A stretch of 5,908 bases of DNA, from assembly GCA_045601465.1 (NCBI GenBank), contig JAZRZU010000083.1, positions 1 to 5,908 on the forward strand. The letters are read 5' to 3'. This DNA is from RGIG3009 sp045601465. GTDB lineage: Bacteria > Bacillota > Clostridia > Oscillospirales > Acutalibacteraceae. Shown here piece after piece: positions 5,450 through 5,908 of the stretch. Each line of letters begins with the position of its first letter. Position 1 is the first letter of the stretch. The translations under genes and the position numbers were made by a program. The notes under the pieces were generated by a model. It saw only the letters and a program-made list of their open reading frames with translations. It had not been told where the DNA came from and searched no databases.

Positions 5450-5908
5450 TCAAGTTTTGGAGAAAGCCCAAGCAGAAACAACCGAAAACACAGCCATTGC
5501 CGCTAAGAATTCAACGGCATATAACGGCGGCACGATGACACCGCTAACAAACATCAGACATGCTGTCAGCACCAATCCCAAAAGCCCCAGTATACTTTGC
5601 ATGACTGTAAAGAAATGCATGCCCGAGCGTAAACGACGACAACGAGCTAACGCATCCATCATACCGATCATATCGCCATGGGAGACAATACCGGCTGGTT
5701 CTTTCTCCGAAACACCTTCTACCAGCGTTTCAAAGGAACGTCCTGCGGGTGCGCCGAATAATTCAACATAAAACCCGTTAAGTCCAAACGTGGAAGCAAT
5801 GAGGGATTCGGTAATATTCGGGTCACAAGTACGTACCAACAACGTAATACGACGGTTTGTTAAATCAGTCAATACTTTTTTGATACGGGGTGTTGCTACA
5901 TAGCTGAC
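5450..5908 (-). CDS. C-terminal part of an unrecognised membrane protein (5' end outside window)
   Basis: The frame is open from the window edge to TGA at 5450, giving 152 residues. A TTG at 5872 could be read as a start, but it has no Shine-Dalgarno site and 12 open codons precede it, so this is taken as the 3' end of a longer gene. Visible: a soluble segment with RRITLLVRTCDPNIT (about 20-34 from the edge), which looks like a strand and turn of an alpha/beta domain; a linker with PAGRSFETLVEGVSEKEPAG; a basic helix ALARCRRLRSG; then two hydrophobic helices (about 97-121 and 127-148) separated by VIVPP; the protein ends SAWAFSKT. I do not recognise the family. It forms its own unit, ended by a strong terminator. 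It could be an integral membrane protein with a cytoplasmic domain before its last helical hairpin. Confidence 0.78.
   Translation of the reverse strand, partial: VSYVATPRIKKVLTDLTNRRITLLVRTCDPNITESLIASTFGLNGFYVELFGAPAGRSFETLVEGVSEKEPAGIVSHGDMIGMMDALARCRRLRSGMHFFTVMQSILGLLGLVLTACLMFVSGVIVPPLYAVEFLAAMAVFSVVSAWAFSKT

Noticed and set aside
5870..5872. TTG start for a 140-residue complete gene
   Set aside because: There is no Shine-Dalgarno site before it, and the frame stays open for 12 more codons to the window edge, so the gene is treated as partial.

Overview
The window is a compact, ordinary-looking chromosomal segment from a low-to-mid GC Firmicute. A member of the Clostridia (or a neighbouring class) is most likely. 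The reasons are strong AGGAGGT-type Shine-Dalgarno sites, sigma-A-type promoters with 17-bp spacers, frequent GTG/TTG starts, a lysine-32 type EF-P, and a small acidic zinc-ribbon protein of the clostridial CD1247 type beside efp. All seven genes read on the minus strand, so transcription runs from high to low coordinates. No RNA gene, insertion sequence, CRISPR array or prophage gene was seen, and no stretch over about 200 bases lacks a gene.

Layout in the direction of transcription: (1) 5908-5450 is the 3' end of an unrecognised membrane protein, cut by the window edge and closed by a perfect 13-bp terminator hairpin. (2) A consensus promoter at 5352-5380 and a leader of about 105 nt with two small hairpins precede a paralog-type elongation factor G (TTG start at 5238), which ends in a terminator overlapping its stop codon. 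(3) A promoter at 3075-3103 drives efp and the Cys/Asp-rich CD1247-like zinc-ribbon gene, closed by a 12-bp terminator hairpin at 1972-1999. (4) An extended -10 promoter at 1903-1931 drives ruvX, a DUF3343 Se/S-carrier-like gene and a class V cysteine desulfurase; the last two overlap by 4 nt. (5) At the low-coordinate edge, a well-formed promoter overlaps the desulfurase stop codon and points out of the window.

Functionally there are two translation factors (a GTPase translocase-like protein and EF-P), a DNA-repair/rRNA-processing type nuclease (RuvX), and a probable sulfur- or selenium-mobilising pair (desulfurase plus small carrier). The most unusual parts are the Cys/Asp-rich protein (15 cysteines in 139 residues), the EF-G variant that lacks the usual switch-II histidine, the structured leader of that gene, and the edge promoter. 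I found no convincing undescribed multi-gene system.
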